64,000 bases of DNA from Sphingorhabdus sp. Its GTDB lineage: Bacteria; Pseudomonadota; Alphaproteobacteria; Sphingomonadales; Sphingomonadaceae. The notes beneath the pieces were generated by a model. That model saw nothing but the letters and a program-made list of their open reading frames with translations, was not told where the DNA came from and ran no database searches. Shown piece after piece: positions 1 through 8,012 of the stretch (positions are counted from its first letter, which is position 1; every line of letters begins with the position of its first letter). Both the position numbers and the translations under genes were made by a program. The stretch is taken from assembly GCF_023910635.1 (NCBI RefSeq), contig NZ_JAAVVZ010000009.1:46865-110864 (forward strand), in the 5' to 3' direction.

Positions 1-1
1 C

Positions 2-907
2 GAACCGGTGCTGATAACCGAACGCCGTGAACAGCTTGCTGGGTATGTCGAAGAGACGATGAGCAGGAATGGCAATCTGCTAATTCCGGCATTCGCGGTC
101 GAACGGACACAGGTTGTGCTGGAGGATCTGATCGCCTTGTTCGAAGGCAAACGGCTTAAACCATATAATGTCTTTGTAGACTCGCCGTTAGCCGAACGTG
201 TCACGCGCGCAACCCAGCGACACCGTCATGGCGGATATGATCTGCTGTCGGTGCCGAACATCCACTTCACGCATAATATTGAGGAATCTAAGCAAATCAA
301 CAGCATGACCGGCGTTATCATCGTCGCCGGATCGGGCATGTGCCAAGGTGGACGGATCCGCCATCATCTGTTGCATAATCTGCCACATAAACGCGCCCGC
401 GTGTTGCTGGTCGGTTATCAGGTGGCAGGCACGCTTGGTTCAGTGTTGCGCGATGGCGCGCACCATGTGCGGATTTCGGGACATGATGTGCCCGTCAGGG
501 CTGACATAAGGACGCTCGATTCCTATTCGACCCATGCCGATCGACCCGCGCTACTCGACTGGATTAAGTCTCGCAGTCCGGTTTCCGGGACGGTCTTTCT
601 CGTCCACGGCGAAGAGCAGTCGCTTACGACGCTGGCAGACGACATTCGCAAAGCCGGATTAACCAAAAAAGTCGTTGTACCGATGCTCGGGGAGACCTGG
701 GCTGTTACCGCCAGGCATGCAGCGACACGCCTCGGGGCACCGAGGAGCGACTTGCATGCTCGCATCAAACCACGCGACTGGACGGCAAGTCTGGCTGCGC
801 TTGAATCGGGACTTGCCGACCGACTTCGTGCGCTGCCGTCAGATGCAGCGCGCGAGCGCGCGTTGGCATCACTCGTCCGTACTTTGGAACGTGCCGAAGG
901 TCGCTAG
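2..907 (+). CDS. beta-CASP metallo-beta-lactamase-fold RNase-like protein (5' truncated by window edge)
   Basis: The reading frame is open from base 2, so the N-terminal half with the HxHxDH metal site lies outside the window; 301 residues are visible. What remains is the beta-CASP domain and the RNA-metabolising C-terminal part. Visible motifs are a 'NGNLLIPAFAVERTQ' motif, 'VAGSGMCQGGRI', 'LVGYQVAGTLGSVLRDG', the 'STHADRPALLDW' metal-site His, and a late 'LVHGE'. The family (YSH1/CPSF-like, bacterial MBL-fold exonuclease-like) cleaves RNA, but many bacterial members have no assigned substrate. It is followed by BON, Hsp20 and fixLJ genes, so it may belong to the low-oxygen stress group. Family call sure; role inferred. 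Confidence 0.88.
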   Translation, partial: EPVLITERREQLAGYVEETMSRNGNLLIPAFAVERTQVVLEDLIALFEGKRLKPYNVFVDSPLAERVTRATQRHRHGGYDLLSVPNIHFTHNIEESKQINSMTGVIIVAGSGMCQGGRIRHHLLHNLPHKRARVLLVGYQVAGTLGSVLRDGAHHVRISGHDVPVRADIRTLDSYSTHADRPALLDWIKSRSPVSGTVFLVHGEEQSLTTLADDIRKAGLTKKVVVPMLGETWAVTARHAATRLGAPRSDLHARIKPRDWTASLAALESGLADRLRALPSDAARERALASLVRTLERAEGR

Positions 908-1009
908 GGAAAATACGTAAGGAGCTTTCCCAATTTGCCGCGCATCACGGGGTCATCAATATAACGCATATGGGGGATCAATAATTCATCAAGATTGAGG
1001 AGAATTCCG

Positions 1010-1660
1010 ATGAAGACCGACAGTCAATTGCAGAAAGATGTGATGGCCGAGCTGGAATGGGAGCCGCGCGTTGATCACGCGAATATTGGTGTAGCGGCTA
1101 AGGACGGGGTCGTTACCCTGTCAGGTTTTGTAAGCAACTATGCGGCAAAACTTGCCGCTGAAAAGGCTACGCGCCGCGTGAAGGGTGTGCGGGGTATTGC
1201 AGAAGAAATCGAAGTGCGCTTTGCTTCAGATGCCAAAACAGCAGACCCCGAAATCGCCAAACGGATTGCCGATATGTTCGATTGGAGCGTGACGATCCCC
1301 AATGGCAAGATAAGCGTAAAGGTAGAGCATGGCTGGGTGACGCTAAGCGGCGATGTCGGCTATCACTATCACCGGAAAGCCGCGCGTGATCTGGCTTCGC
1401 GGATAACGGGCGTCAAGGGAGTGACCAATCTGATCGAGGTCAAGACAAACCCATCCCCATATGACATAAAGCAGAGCATCATGGACGCTTTTAAACGTTC
1501 GGCCGATCTTGATGCCAGCACCATCAGTGTGGTGGCTGACGGCGATACCGTCAAACTCTCTGGCAAAGTCCATTCGGGCTATGAACGACGGATTGCAGAG
1601 CGCGCGGCATGGGCTGCGCCCGGCGTCAACCGGCTGGAAGACAACATCATGATCATTTAA
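1010..1660 (+). CDS. Triple BON-domain protein
   Basis: A 216-residue protein made of three consecutive BON repeats (roughly residues 5-72, 78-142 and 146-213), each with the pattern 'V..G.VTLSG.V'. The copies 'GVVTLSGFVSNY', 'GWVTLSGDVGYHY' and 'DTVKLSGKVHSGY' are easy to see. There is no signal peptide, unlike OsmY, so it is probably cytoplasmic. BON domains are thought to bind phospholipid or other hydrophobic ligands and recur in osmotic or stress proteins. An in-frame TTG lies upstream at 995, but the GAGGAG at 998-1003 sits right before ATG 1010, which decides the start. It lies between the beta-CASP gene and hsp20, fitting a stress regulon. Confidence 0.9.
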   Translation: MKTDSQLQKDVMAELEWEPRVDHANIGVAAKDGVVTLSGFVSNYAAKLAAEKATRRVKGVRGIAEEIEVRFASDAKTADPEIAKRIADMFDWSVTIPNGKISVKVEHGWVTLSGDVGYHYHRKAARDLASRITGVKGVTNLIEVKTNPSPYDIKQSIMDAFKRSADLDASTISVVADGDTVKLSGKVHSGYERRIAERAAWAAPGVNRLEDNIMII

Positions 1661-1703
1661 TTTTTCCATTACCCCCTTTTTGCGACCCGAGGGGGCAAAC
1701 TGG

Positions 1704-1755
1704 GCGGGCTTTGGTTCATTTAGGACTGAAGCCCGCTTTTTTTATAAGCGGGTTT
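1704..1755 (+). terminator. Rho-independent terminator with an alternative hairpin
   Basis: The arm GCGGGCTT (1704-1711) pairs with AAGCCCGC (1729-1736), followed at once by seven T, a standard terminator for the BON gene. A third arm, AAGCGGGTTT (1746-1755), can pair with the same middle arm (10 pairs, one G-T). The two stems are therefore mutually exclusive. Confidence 0.75.
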
Positions 1756-1807
1756 TCTAGTCGCTTTTGGAATAGCCTAACCGTTTAAACGTGAAGCTTA
1801 GCGAACT

Positions 1808-1860
1808 ATGACCTTTGCCATTTTGACGCCGTGGAGGTCGATTTAAGTGGTCCTGACCCT
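1808..1860 (+). repeat. Relic end of a MITE-like element
   Basis: This stretch matches the right-hand end of the larger element at 42124-42405. It shares a run of 20 bases ending in TTTTGACGCC and then a diverged terminal repeat ending GGTCCTGACCCT. Only about 53 bases remain, and the outer CTAG has become CTGG. It looks like a decayed fragment of the family also found at 34386-34566. Confidence 0.65.
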
Positions 1861-1951
1861 GGATCATGGAAGTTCGGCGGCAGGCCCGTTTCGGGGAGGT
1901 GAGCAGGAACCTGCCGCCTTGGGCATCGACGCTAGTTGATAGCGCCGAATT

Positions 1952-2443
1952 TCAGCTATTGATCGGAATCTTCCGCGATTGCTCTATTGCTGCTGCGCTT
2001 TTAGGTATGTGCACCGAAAGTATACCGTCTCGCATCTTGGCACTGACCTTCTCATGGTTGATGCCCTGCGGCAGTTCAATTGAGCGCTCGAACCGCCCGT
2101 AACGGCGTTCGGAAAAGACGTATCCACTTTCCTTTTTTTCGTGCTCTTCGCGCTTTTCTCCAGCTATTCGAAGGATGCCGTGAGACAGCTTTATTTCAAC
2201 GTCCTCGGCCTTCATTCCGGGCATTTCAGCGACCAGTTCGAATTCGTTTTTCTTGTCTTTCAGTTCCAGCGCTGGACCGGAAAGTTCCTGCATCCGCTGG
2301 TTCAAATTGACACCGATCGGGTGGCTCCAAAACTCTTCCAGCACACGGTCAATCTCGTTGCGCATGCGAGCCAGTGGTTCCCATATATTCTCGGCGCTAT
2401 GTTTGACCGGAACGCCGGTCGATATTTTTTCAAGTCGGGTCAT
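1952..2443 (-). CDS. Small heat-shock protein, Hsp20/alpha-crystallin family
   Basis: 163 residues with a complete alpha-crystallin domain at about 55-155: 'FELVAEMPGMKAEDVEI', 'LRIAGEKREEHEKK', 'RYGRFERSIELP' and a closing 'MRDGILSVHIPK'. The C-terminal 'RKIPINS' resembles the I-x-I oligomer-docking motif. These ATP-independent chaperones hold unfolding cytosolic proteins. The gene is transcribed away from fixL, sharing a 195-bp intergenic region with a 16-bp perfect palindrome (2537-2552). Such Hsp20 genes often belong to low-oxygen or envelope-stress regulons in Alphaproteobacteria, which fits the FixL/FixJ neighbours. Confidence 0.93.
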   Translation of the reverse strand: MTRLEKISTGVPVKHSAENIWEPLARMRNEIDRVLEEFWSHPIGVNLNQRMQELSGPALELKDKKNEFELVAEMPGMKAEDVEIKLSHGILRIAGEKREEHEKKESGYVFSERRYGRFERSIELPQGINHEKVSAKMRDGILSVHIPKSAAAIEQSRKIPINS

Positions 2444-2536
2444 TACATCATCCTAACAATGCATATTTGGAGTGGATCAATATGAGCAAATTAGACGCCC
2501 AGAACCTGCCTCGAAACTCCGAAGAATCCCCTAGGC

Positions 2537-2552
2537 GCAACTACGTAGTTGC
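2537..2552. promoter_or_regulatory. Perfect 16-bp palindrome, candidate FixJ-type operator
   Basis: GCAACTACGTAGTTGC is a perfect inverted repeat between the divergent hsp20 and fixL genes. NarL/FixJ-class regulators bind short dyads of this kind. A second TACGTA core lies at 914-919, upstream of the BON gene. The assignment to FixJ is inference from position. Confidence 0.4.
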
Positions 2553-2638
2553 CCGCATTGCGCTTTCGTCGGCGCCAGCCAACAATAATTGTCAAATAAT
2601 GTAAATAAGCGTAGCTTGTTCATAAGGGGAGCGAGTCG

Positions 2639-4174
2639 TTGGATACAAGTTCCGGCACTGTTGAATTTGACCGGATGGGATTCACAGACGCAATTCTGGC
2701 GACATTGCAGGAGGCTGTGGCGATCATAAGGCTGGATCACCGACTGGCGCATATCAACCCTGCTGGCCTTGAGTTGCTTGGTGTAAACTCGTTCGATGAA
2801 GTGCCGCATGACGCGCCGTTGTCGCTGATCGATCCGGCGCATGCGCAACTATTCAAAACGCGCTATATGAACATTTTAGCGGACAAGCGCAAAAACGGCG
2901 ATCCCCCTCTATCGCTTGACGTTCACACCATCGACGGTGAGCGTAGGTCGGTGGAATGCCGGATGGCACCGCTAAAGGAGAAGGATGGTAGCCTTGCTGG
3001 GATAGTGGTTACTGCACGGGACGTCAGCGCGCGTGAAGACAATCTCCGCAGCATTTCAGGCAATGCAGCCTTGCTTTCAGCGGTACTCGCAACGGTGCCT
3101 GATCCCATGATCGTTGTAGACGAGCACGGAGCGATCACTTCCTTTAGCAGCACAGCACAAACGCTTTTTGGTTATTCCGAAGAAGAAGTGCTGGGTGAAA
3201 ATGTAAAAATGCTGATGCCAGAACCCCATCGCGGCATGCACGACGATTATATGCAGCACTATCTCGAAACAGGCCAAAAGCGGATTATTGGCATTGGCCG
3301 CGTTGTAGAGGGACTGAAAAAGGACGGCAGCCAGTTCCCGATGGATTTATCCGTCGGTGAAGCGCGGACGGGGGATCACAAGGCATTTACGGGTTTTATA
3401 CGTGACCTGACGGAGAAGTTCGAGGCAGAGGCACGGATGCAGGAATTGCAGGCCGAGCTAGTACATACTTCGCGACTAAGCGCGGTCGGCACGCTGGCCT
3501 CTGCACTGGCACACGAATTGAACCAACCGCTGACTGCGATTGCCAACTATATGACTGCGAGCCGTGATCTGGTAAACGACTTCAAACCCACAGCTATCAG
3601 TTCACTGCGTGAAGCCCTCGATGAGAGCTCCAAAGAAGCTATGCGAGCAGGCAAGATAGTGCGGCGGCTACGCGATTTTGTTTCTAAGGGAGAAATTGAC
3701 AGTCGTATATTGCCGCTGAATAACCTGATCAATGATGCGACGACGCTGGGACTGGTGGGCGCACGCGAACAGGGGGTATCTTGGTCAATTGAAGTAGCAC
3801 CGGATATCGACAATGTGCTTGCTGATCGCGTGCAAATTCAGCAGGTCATGGTTAATCTTATGCGCAATGCCATAGAGGCAATGGCAGAATCTCCTACCAA
3901 ACACTTGGCAATTCGCGCCCGTCCACTGGGCGGTGAGCAGGTGGAAATATCGGTCTCAGACAGTGGGCACGGTGTTCCGGACGAATTGATAGCCCAATTG
4001 TTCCAGCCCTTTATCACGACCAAAGCGCAGGGGATGGGGATGGGCCTGTCGATTTGTCGCACAATAATCGAGGCGCATGGCGGCCATATATCGGTGGAAT
4101 CTGAACGCGGCGTGGGGACTATTTTCAGGTTCACTTTGCCGCGTGTCTTGAAGGAGGGTCAACATGTCAGCTGA
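2639..4174 (+). CDS. fixL: Oxygen-sensing FixL-type haem-PAS histidine kinase
   Basis: 511 residues, soluble, close in length and plan to the two-PAS FixL of Bradyrhizobium. PAS1 spans about 15-130, PAS2 about 145-260, then the dimerisation domain with H-box '[11 protein letters not shown]' (His292) and the ATPase domain with N-box '[10 protein letters not shown]', 'DSGHGVP' and '[10 protein letters not shown]'. PAS2 keeps the haem pocket: the proximal His is His201 ('MHDDYMQHY') and the signalling Arg is Arg221 ('IIGIGRV'). Oxygen on the haem should switch the kinase off. The TTG start at 2639 is supported by AGGGGAG about 10 bases upstream; a downstream ATG is less well placed. The stop overlaps the start of fixJ by 11 bases. 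Confidence 0.92.
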   Translation: MDTSSGTVEFDRMGFTDAILATLQEAVAIIRLDHRLAHINPAGLELLGVNSFDEVPHDAPLSLIDPAHAQLFKTRYMNILADKRKNGDPPLSLDVHTIDGERRSVECRMAPLKEKDGSLAGIVVTARDVSAREDNLRSISGNAALLSAVLATVPDPMIVVDEHGAITSFSSTAQTLFGYSEEEVLGENVKMLMPEPHRGMHDDYMQHYLETGQKRIIGIGRVVEGLKKDGSQFPMDLSVGEARTGDHKAFTGFIRDLTEKFEAEARMQELQAELVHTSRLSAVGTLASALAHELNQPLTAIANYMTASRDLVNDFKPTAISSLREALDESSKEAMRAGKIVRRLRDFVSKGEIDSRILPLNNLINDATTLGLVGAREQGVSWSIEVAPDIDNVLADRVQIQQVMVNLMRNAIEAMAESPTKHLAIRARPLGGEQVEISVSDSGHGVPDELIAQLFQPFITTKAQGMGMGLSICRTIIEAHGGHISVESERGVGTIFRFTLPRVLKEGQHVS

Positions 4175-4823
4175 AAAACTCGTTCATGTTGTTGATGACG
4201 ACGATGGCGTGCGTCGGTCGGTGGCGTTCATGCTGAAACATGCTGGATACCGAGTTGAAAGCCATATATCGGGTGTCGAATTTCTGAAAACAGTCAAACT
4301 GGCGGAGCGCGGCTGCGTGCTGTTAGATGTGTGTATGCCCCAAATTGACGGGCTTGAGGTTCAGCAAGAAATGGCCGTACGCGGCATTGATATGCCAGTG
4401 GTCATTCTTACCGGGCATGGCGATATTGCCGCAGCGGTAAAGGCGATGCGCGCGGGCGCCGTCAATTTCCTCGAAAAGCCTTATGAGAAAGAAGATCTGC
4501 TTCATGCGATTGAAGAGGCATTGAGCCGCATTGACCGGTCGGATGATCGCGATATGAAAGCGGGAGAGGCAAAAATCCGGCTGGCAAGCCTTACTGGGCG
4601 AGAGCATGATGTCCTGAACGGACTGGTCGCGGGCTATCCCAACAAAACGATAGCTTATGATTTGGGTATATCGCCGCGCACAGTTGAAATTTACCGTGCC
4701 AATATGATGGAAAAGCTGCGGGTACGCAGCCTATCTGAGGCGTTACGCATCGCTTTCATTGCTGAGGATAATGGCGAAACAAGCGTGCCCGTTCAAACGG
4801 CGCTGCCTCAGCCCGAACAATGA
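4164..4823 (+). CDS. fixJ: FixJ-family response regulator
   Basis: 219 residues: a receiver domain (about 5-125) with acidic pocket 'VVDDDDGVR', phospho-acceptor Asp in '[12 protein letters not shown]', the switch Thr in 'ILTGHG' and Lys in '[11 protein letters not shown]'. A LuxR/NarL-type helix-turn-helix follows ('[28 protein letters not shown]' region, then '[16 protein letters not shown]'). It overlaps fixL, so the two are co-transcribed and coupled. FixL phosphorylates this partner under low oxygen, after which it dimerises and activates promoters. Likely targets are the neighbouring hsp20, BON and metallo-hydrolase genes; that link is inferred. Confidence 0.93.
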   Translation: MSAEKLVHVVDDDDGVRRSVAFMLKHAGYRVESHISGVEFLKTVKLAERGCVLLDVCMPQIDGLEVQQEMAVRGIDMPVVILTGHGDIAAAVKAMRAGAVNFLEKPYEKEDLLHAIEEALSRIDRSDDRDMKAGEAKIRLASLTGREHDVLNGLVAGYPNKTIAYDLGISPRTVEIYRANMMEKLRVRSLSEALRIAFIAEDNGETSVPVQTALPQPEQ

Positions 4824-4851
4824 TTCTGCTGTCTATGCCACCGACAGGATT

Positions 4852-5295
4852 TCATGCTTCATACATGTCCAGCAATTTGGCCACGTCTAACGCGGTGCGA
4901 CCGGCATAATCCTTGTCTATTTCGGCTATCAGCCGCGCCTTGATGTCTTTAGGCAAATGTTTCCGCATTAGGCCCAATACATGTGGCGGCGCGATCAGGA
5001 CTGCCCGCCTGTCATCATCGTGCATGTGGAAGACCAACAGTTCGGCCATTTCCAGAGTAAATTCATCTTCAGCCTGTTGATGCAGGTCTGTCATTTCATA
5101 GGCGCCGCGCGCGTGGCCGATGCTCTGGAAACTACGCCCAGGCTGGTCATTGCCAAGCTCAGCTGTCGAAGGCGAATTCTGCACTTCTTCGATGAGCAGT
5201 TCCAGTTGTGGCACCCGCACGCTACCCTTGTTCCGGAACAGCGACATCCGCGCACCGTCTAAGGCCATTATTAGCATATCATGGGCAATCAGCAT
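4852..5295 (-). CDS. Host-attachment-type protein (baeRF-like family)
   Basis: 147 residues beginning 'MLIAHDMLIMALDGARMSLF'. The protein resembles the family annotated as 'host attachment protein' or bacterial release-factor-1-like (baeRF). It has the typical N-terminal strand 'LIMALDGARMSLFRN', a Phe-rich helix 'DEFTLEMAELLVFH', then 'RAVLIAPPHVLGLMRKHL'. No biochemical role is established for this family; the name comes from Agrobacterium annotation. A TTG eight codons upstream is possible, but ATG 5295 has GGATGGAG just before it. It is convergent with fixJ. Members often sit beside low-oxygen genes in Sphingomonadales. Confidence 0.75.
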   Translation of the reverse strand: MLIAHDMLIMALDGARMSLFRNKGSVRVPQLELLIEEVQNSPSTAELGNDQPGRSFQSIGHARGAYEMTDLHQQAEDEFTLEMAELLVFHMHDDDRRAVLIAPPHVLGLMRKHLPKDIKARLIAEIDKDYAGRTALDVAKLLDMYEA

Positions 5296-5365
5296 GCTCC
5301 ATCCCCTATCCTTGAACAATTACCACGATCATTACCGATCGTGACCCGCTGCGCGATAGGTATTG

Positions 5366-6020
5366 CTACGGATCGATAGTCTTGCGGGGCGGCTGCCGGA
5401 ACAAGACCGGTTTCATCGCCTCCAGGAACAGCAGAACACCGACGCTCCCCGCAAAAGCCAAGAAAAAATCTGATGCGTTCAAAGAACTGAACTTCAGCAA
5501 GGTAGTAGTCATGGGCACAGACAACATGAGGAACGACATGACTACGAGGCTCAATAGGACATAGAGCAACGCTTTGTTCTTTCGTCCCAACGCCCAGATA
5601 ACCGAAGCAGCATAGGACCGGTTCACAAAGATCAGCGACAGGATGGCGGCGACGAGGGTGAAAAACACCAGTGTCCGGACATGGCTTTCTGCGAAGCCCT
5701 GCCACAGTGCAAAAGCGTAAATGCCTGACAATATCGCAAAGGCGGTAGCGCCCTGAAAAATGCTCCAGGCAATCATGGTCCAGGAAAATAAACGCTCGTC
5801 CGGTGCGCGCGGCGGACGGGTCATGATGTTAGGCTCTTCCTCTTCGGCCTCGAAGACAAAAGCACACACCGGGTCGATCACCATTTCGAGCAATGCGATA
5901 TGGATCGGCCCAAACAGGATGGGAAGACCGAGGAGTAACGGCATCAGCGCAAATCCAGCAATTGGAACATGCACGGCAAAGATAAACGCCATCGCCTTGC
6001 GGATATTGTCGTAGATACGG
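5366..6020 (-). pseudogene. Cation-transporting P-type ATPase, C-terminal fragment
   Basis: About 218 residues remain, covering only the last transmembrane segments of a P2-type cation ATPase that is normally near 900 residues. The fragment opens with 'RRIYDNIRKAMAFIFAVHVP', the conserved segment after the phosphorylation domain, and contains 'PILFGPIHIALLEMVIDPVCAFVFE'. The actuator, phosphorylation (DKTGT) and nucleotide domains are absent. Upstream of the RRIYDN codons the homology stops exactly where a plus-strand TauE fragment begins. The fragment cannot pump. Either a deletion removed the 5' ends of two divergent genes or the assembly is chimaeric here. Confidence 0.8.
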
Positions 6021-6021
6021 C

Positions 6022-6606
6022 GGCAGCATCCGCTTTGTGCGCGCTGGCTTGGTGTCCTGGCCGCAAGTTCTCCCGTTGCTGATGGTATCTGCCCCGCTCG
6101 CCTTTGCAGGCGGGCTGGTGCCGCTGAAACAGGTCATGTTCCTCACGATATTGGGTGGCGCATTGTTGGCGTCGGCCATCGCGCTTTTTCTCCAAGCGGA
6201 TAAGATGACGCCGCGCGCAGTTCCAAAGCCATTGTTGTTGGCGCTTTCGGGCGGCGTAGGCTTGCTCGCTGGCCTGTCGGGTATCGGCGGCGGCATATTC
6301 ATGGCACCAGTCTTACACCTGATCCGGTGGGCAGAGCCACGCCGCATCGCCGCCTTCGCGTCGCTTTACATATTGATCAACTCGGCGGCGGGCTTGCTTG
6401 GTCAAATACTGAAATCAGGGGCGCATTCGCTTGCCGAGCCTGCGCTGCAATATGGACTGCTACTCGGCGCTGTGTTGGTCGGCGGACAATGCGGCAGCCT
6501 GTTCGGCATGCGCTATCTCTCCCCACGCTTATTACGGGTGCTGACGGCCTCACTGGTCGGCTATGCCGCGCTCCGGCTACTCTGGCAGGCCCATGGGCCA
6601 GTTTAG
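6022..6606 (+). pseudogene. TauE/SafE (sulfite exporter-type) permease, N-terminally truncated
   Basis: The frame is readable from the junction at about 6020 ('GGSIRFVRAGLV') to 6606, roughly 194 residues, against about 250 in the family. The missing part is the first pair of helices with the first glycine-rich motif. The second half-repeat is intact: 'LSGGVGLLAGLSGIGGGIFMAP'. A GTG at 6037 could serve as a start, but no clear ribosome site precedes it. Full-length relatives move anions such as sulfite across the inner membrane. I treat it as a remnant from the same event that cut the ATPase gene. Confidence 0.7.
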
Positions 6607-6797
6607 AGATTGCTGAGCCAGAAAAAATGGCTGCTTCGGATGGTGGAAAATAGCGGGGTTTGGGTGTTCCAAGGTGGGAATACAACTCGGGGCAATTGCG
6701 TCATACTGGCGGATATCTTCATCGACGGATAACTCTGTGGTCAATGATGCGCAGTATAGGCACGGTCAAGGGCCCTCGAAGACTTTGTTGCCCAATT
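6607..6797. other. Gap after the truncated permease
   Basis: 191 bases without a supported gene. I see only short open frames lacking ribosome sites, and no repeat or clear terminator. Confidence 0.5.
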
Positions 6798-7691
6798 CTA
6801 AGAGGATCGAAGCCAGTTTGTTACGCAATCAAGAAGCCCGTGCTTATCGAAGGGATCCAAAAACACCCACTGCCCATTGGCGTTAAATTCAAGAAATACT
6901 AAGTCGTCGGTATCGCCAACTGTCATGAAATCGTAGCGCCCAAATTCGACGCCCAGCTTATTTGACAAGCTGAGTATTTTGTCAGCGAACGTGCTGCCCA
7001 GAGCCATTGGTTCCCATTCTTCAACAAGCATTTCAACATTTTGATCTGCTCGCCAGTCAAGTCCGGAAAGCCCCGCGCGACTTCTACGAAAGGGAAACGA
7101 CTGCCCGTCGCAATAGAACACAGTCACGTCCCAAGCGCTGTCAATCTTGGATTGCAAATACCAAGGGAATGAGGGATCAATCTGCGCAATGTCCACTTGC
7201 GTGGTCATCAAAGCGCCCTTGCTATCCGATAACTCAGATGCCAGGCTTTTCGCCACGATTTGAGCGTTATCAAACCTTGACGCATTAAATTTTCGAAATG
7301 TTACTAGTGTATCGGGGACAGAAAAATGTTCCCTGGCAAGTCCAAGGATCGTCATTTTCCCAAGCCTGTTATGGAAATCAATCGAGTTGCCCTTGGCTAG
7401 GCCCCGAGCTTGGCACCAGCCATATATATCGCGCAGAGTGTACTTCACTTCTGCTTGAACAAATTTATCGTCTTGCGTGAAGAACGCAAAAGCTTTCCAC
7501 CAATAGGCTCCGGTGACGGACTCGGAAGTGATCTCGCGCCCAGTGGGGTTTCGTATCATCCAGCCATGTTCTGTGAACGACAGATCATATTCCTGCCACA
7601 GGTCGTAGTTGAAACGAAAAACGTCTTCACCGTACGACAGGACAATCTGATCAACTGTCCCATCGTACGAGCCTGAAAATAGGAGCAGCAT
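6798..7691 (-). CDS. MvdD/MvdC-like ATP-grasp ligase, candidate graspetide macrocyclase
   Basis: 297 residues. The N-terminal part (about 1-100) fits the pre-ATP-grasp domain of the microviridin-ligase family, including 'GAYWWKAF' where relatives have a WYRRP-like motif. The C-terminal half is an ATP-grasp fold: Lys148 ('VAKSLASEL'), an Arg/Lys strand near 187-205, Asp254 and the metal/ATP motif 'FLEFNANGQW' (Glu268, Asn270), very close to the E-x-N-x-N-G-Q-W/F signature of peptide-modifying ATP-grasp enzymes. These enzymes join Asp/Glu side chains to Ser/Thr/Lys in a precursor peptide. The start lies six bases after the stop of the 76-residue peptide gene, an obvious two-gene operon. Ligase family fairly sure; peptide substrate inferred. 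Confidence 0.78.
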   Translation of the reverse strand: MLLLFSGSYDGTVDQIVLSYGEDVFRFNYDLWQEYDLSFTEHGWMIRNPTGREITSESVTGAYWWKAFAFFTQDDKFVQAEVKYTLRDIYGWCQARGLAKGNSIDFHNRLGKMTILGLAREHFSVPDTLVTFRKFNASRFDNAQIVAKSLASELSDSKGALMTTQVDIAQIDPSFPWYLQSKIDSAWDVTVFYCDGQSFPFRRSRAGLSGLDWRADQNVEMLVEEWEPMALGSTFADKILSLSNKLGVEFGRYDFMTVGDTDDLVFLEFNANGQWVFLDPFDKHGLLDCVTNWLRSS

Positions 7692-7697
7692 TATGTT

Positions 7698-7928
7698 TTA
7701 GCAATCGCCTCGTTGGTCGCTATCGTTATCGCTGTCCGTTGGCTTTCCGTCATAAGCGAAAGTCTGAGTGCCACTAAATGTGGTCGTAGTGAAGCAGTAA
7801 GCCGTGCTACTTGCCAGCGTTGCGCCTAATGCAGTTTGGGTGGCATGGCTGTAAACAGGTGTTTGAATGGTATAGGCAGGCGCAGCAGTAGCGAGCATGA
7901 GTGGGGTAATCAAAAGAACAGCAGACAT
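7698..7928 (-). CDS. Candidate graspetide precursor peptide (76 aa)
   Basis: A 76-residue ORF with a good ribosome site (GAGGGAG, seven bases before ATG 7928). Residues 1-18 are hydrophobic and end in Ala-Pro-Ala, like a Sec signal. The middle is Thr/Ser/Ala-rich with 'CFTTTTFSGTQTFAY'. The tail 'DGKPTDSDNDSDQRGDC' alternates acidic and hydroxyl residues and carries one Lys, which is what an omega-ester/amide-forming enzyme needs. It ends six bases before the ATP-grasp gene. I know no family for it. It could instead be a small secreted protein that merely sits next to the enzyme, but length, position and tail composition favour a precursor. Confidence 0.6.
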   Translation of the reverse strand: MSAVLLITPLMLATAAPAYTIQTPVYSHATQTALGATLASSTAYCFTTTTFSGTQTFAYDGKPTDSDNDSDQRGDC

Positions 7929-7965
7929 TAGGTTTCTCCCTCAAAAGTTGTAAATCCGAATCCAA

Positions 7966-7984
7966 ATATCCCAATATGGGATAT
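7966..7984. promoter_or_regulatory. Inverted repeat, likely XRE operator
   Basis: ATATCCCA-ATA-TGGGATAT has perfect 8-bp arms around a 3-bp spacer. It lies in the 84-bp divergent region between the precursor gene and the XRE gene, 29 bases before the latter. This is the expected place for an autoregulated operator controlling both directions. Confidence 0.6.
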
Positions 7985-8012
7985 ACTACAAGGGGTTATA
8001 GATAGATGGCCG

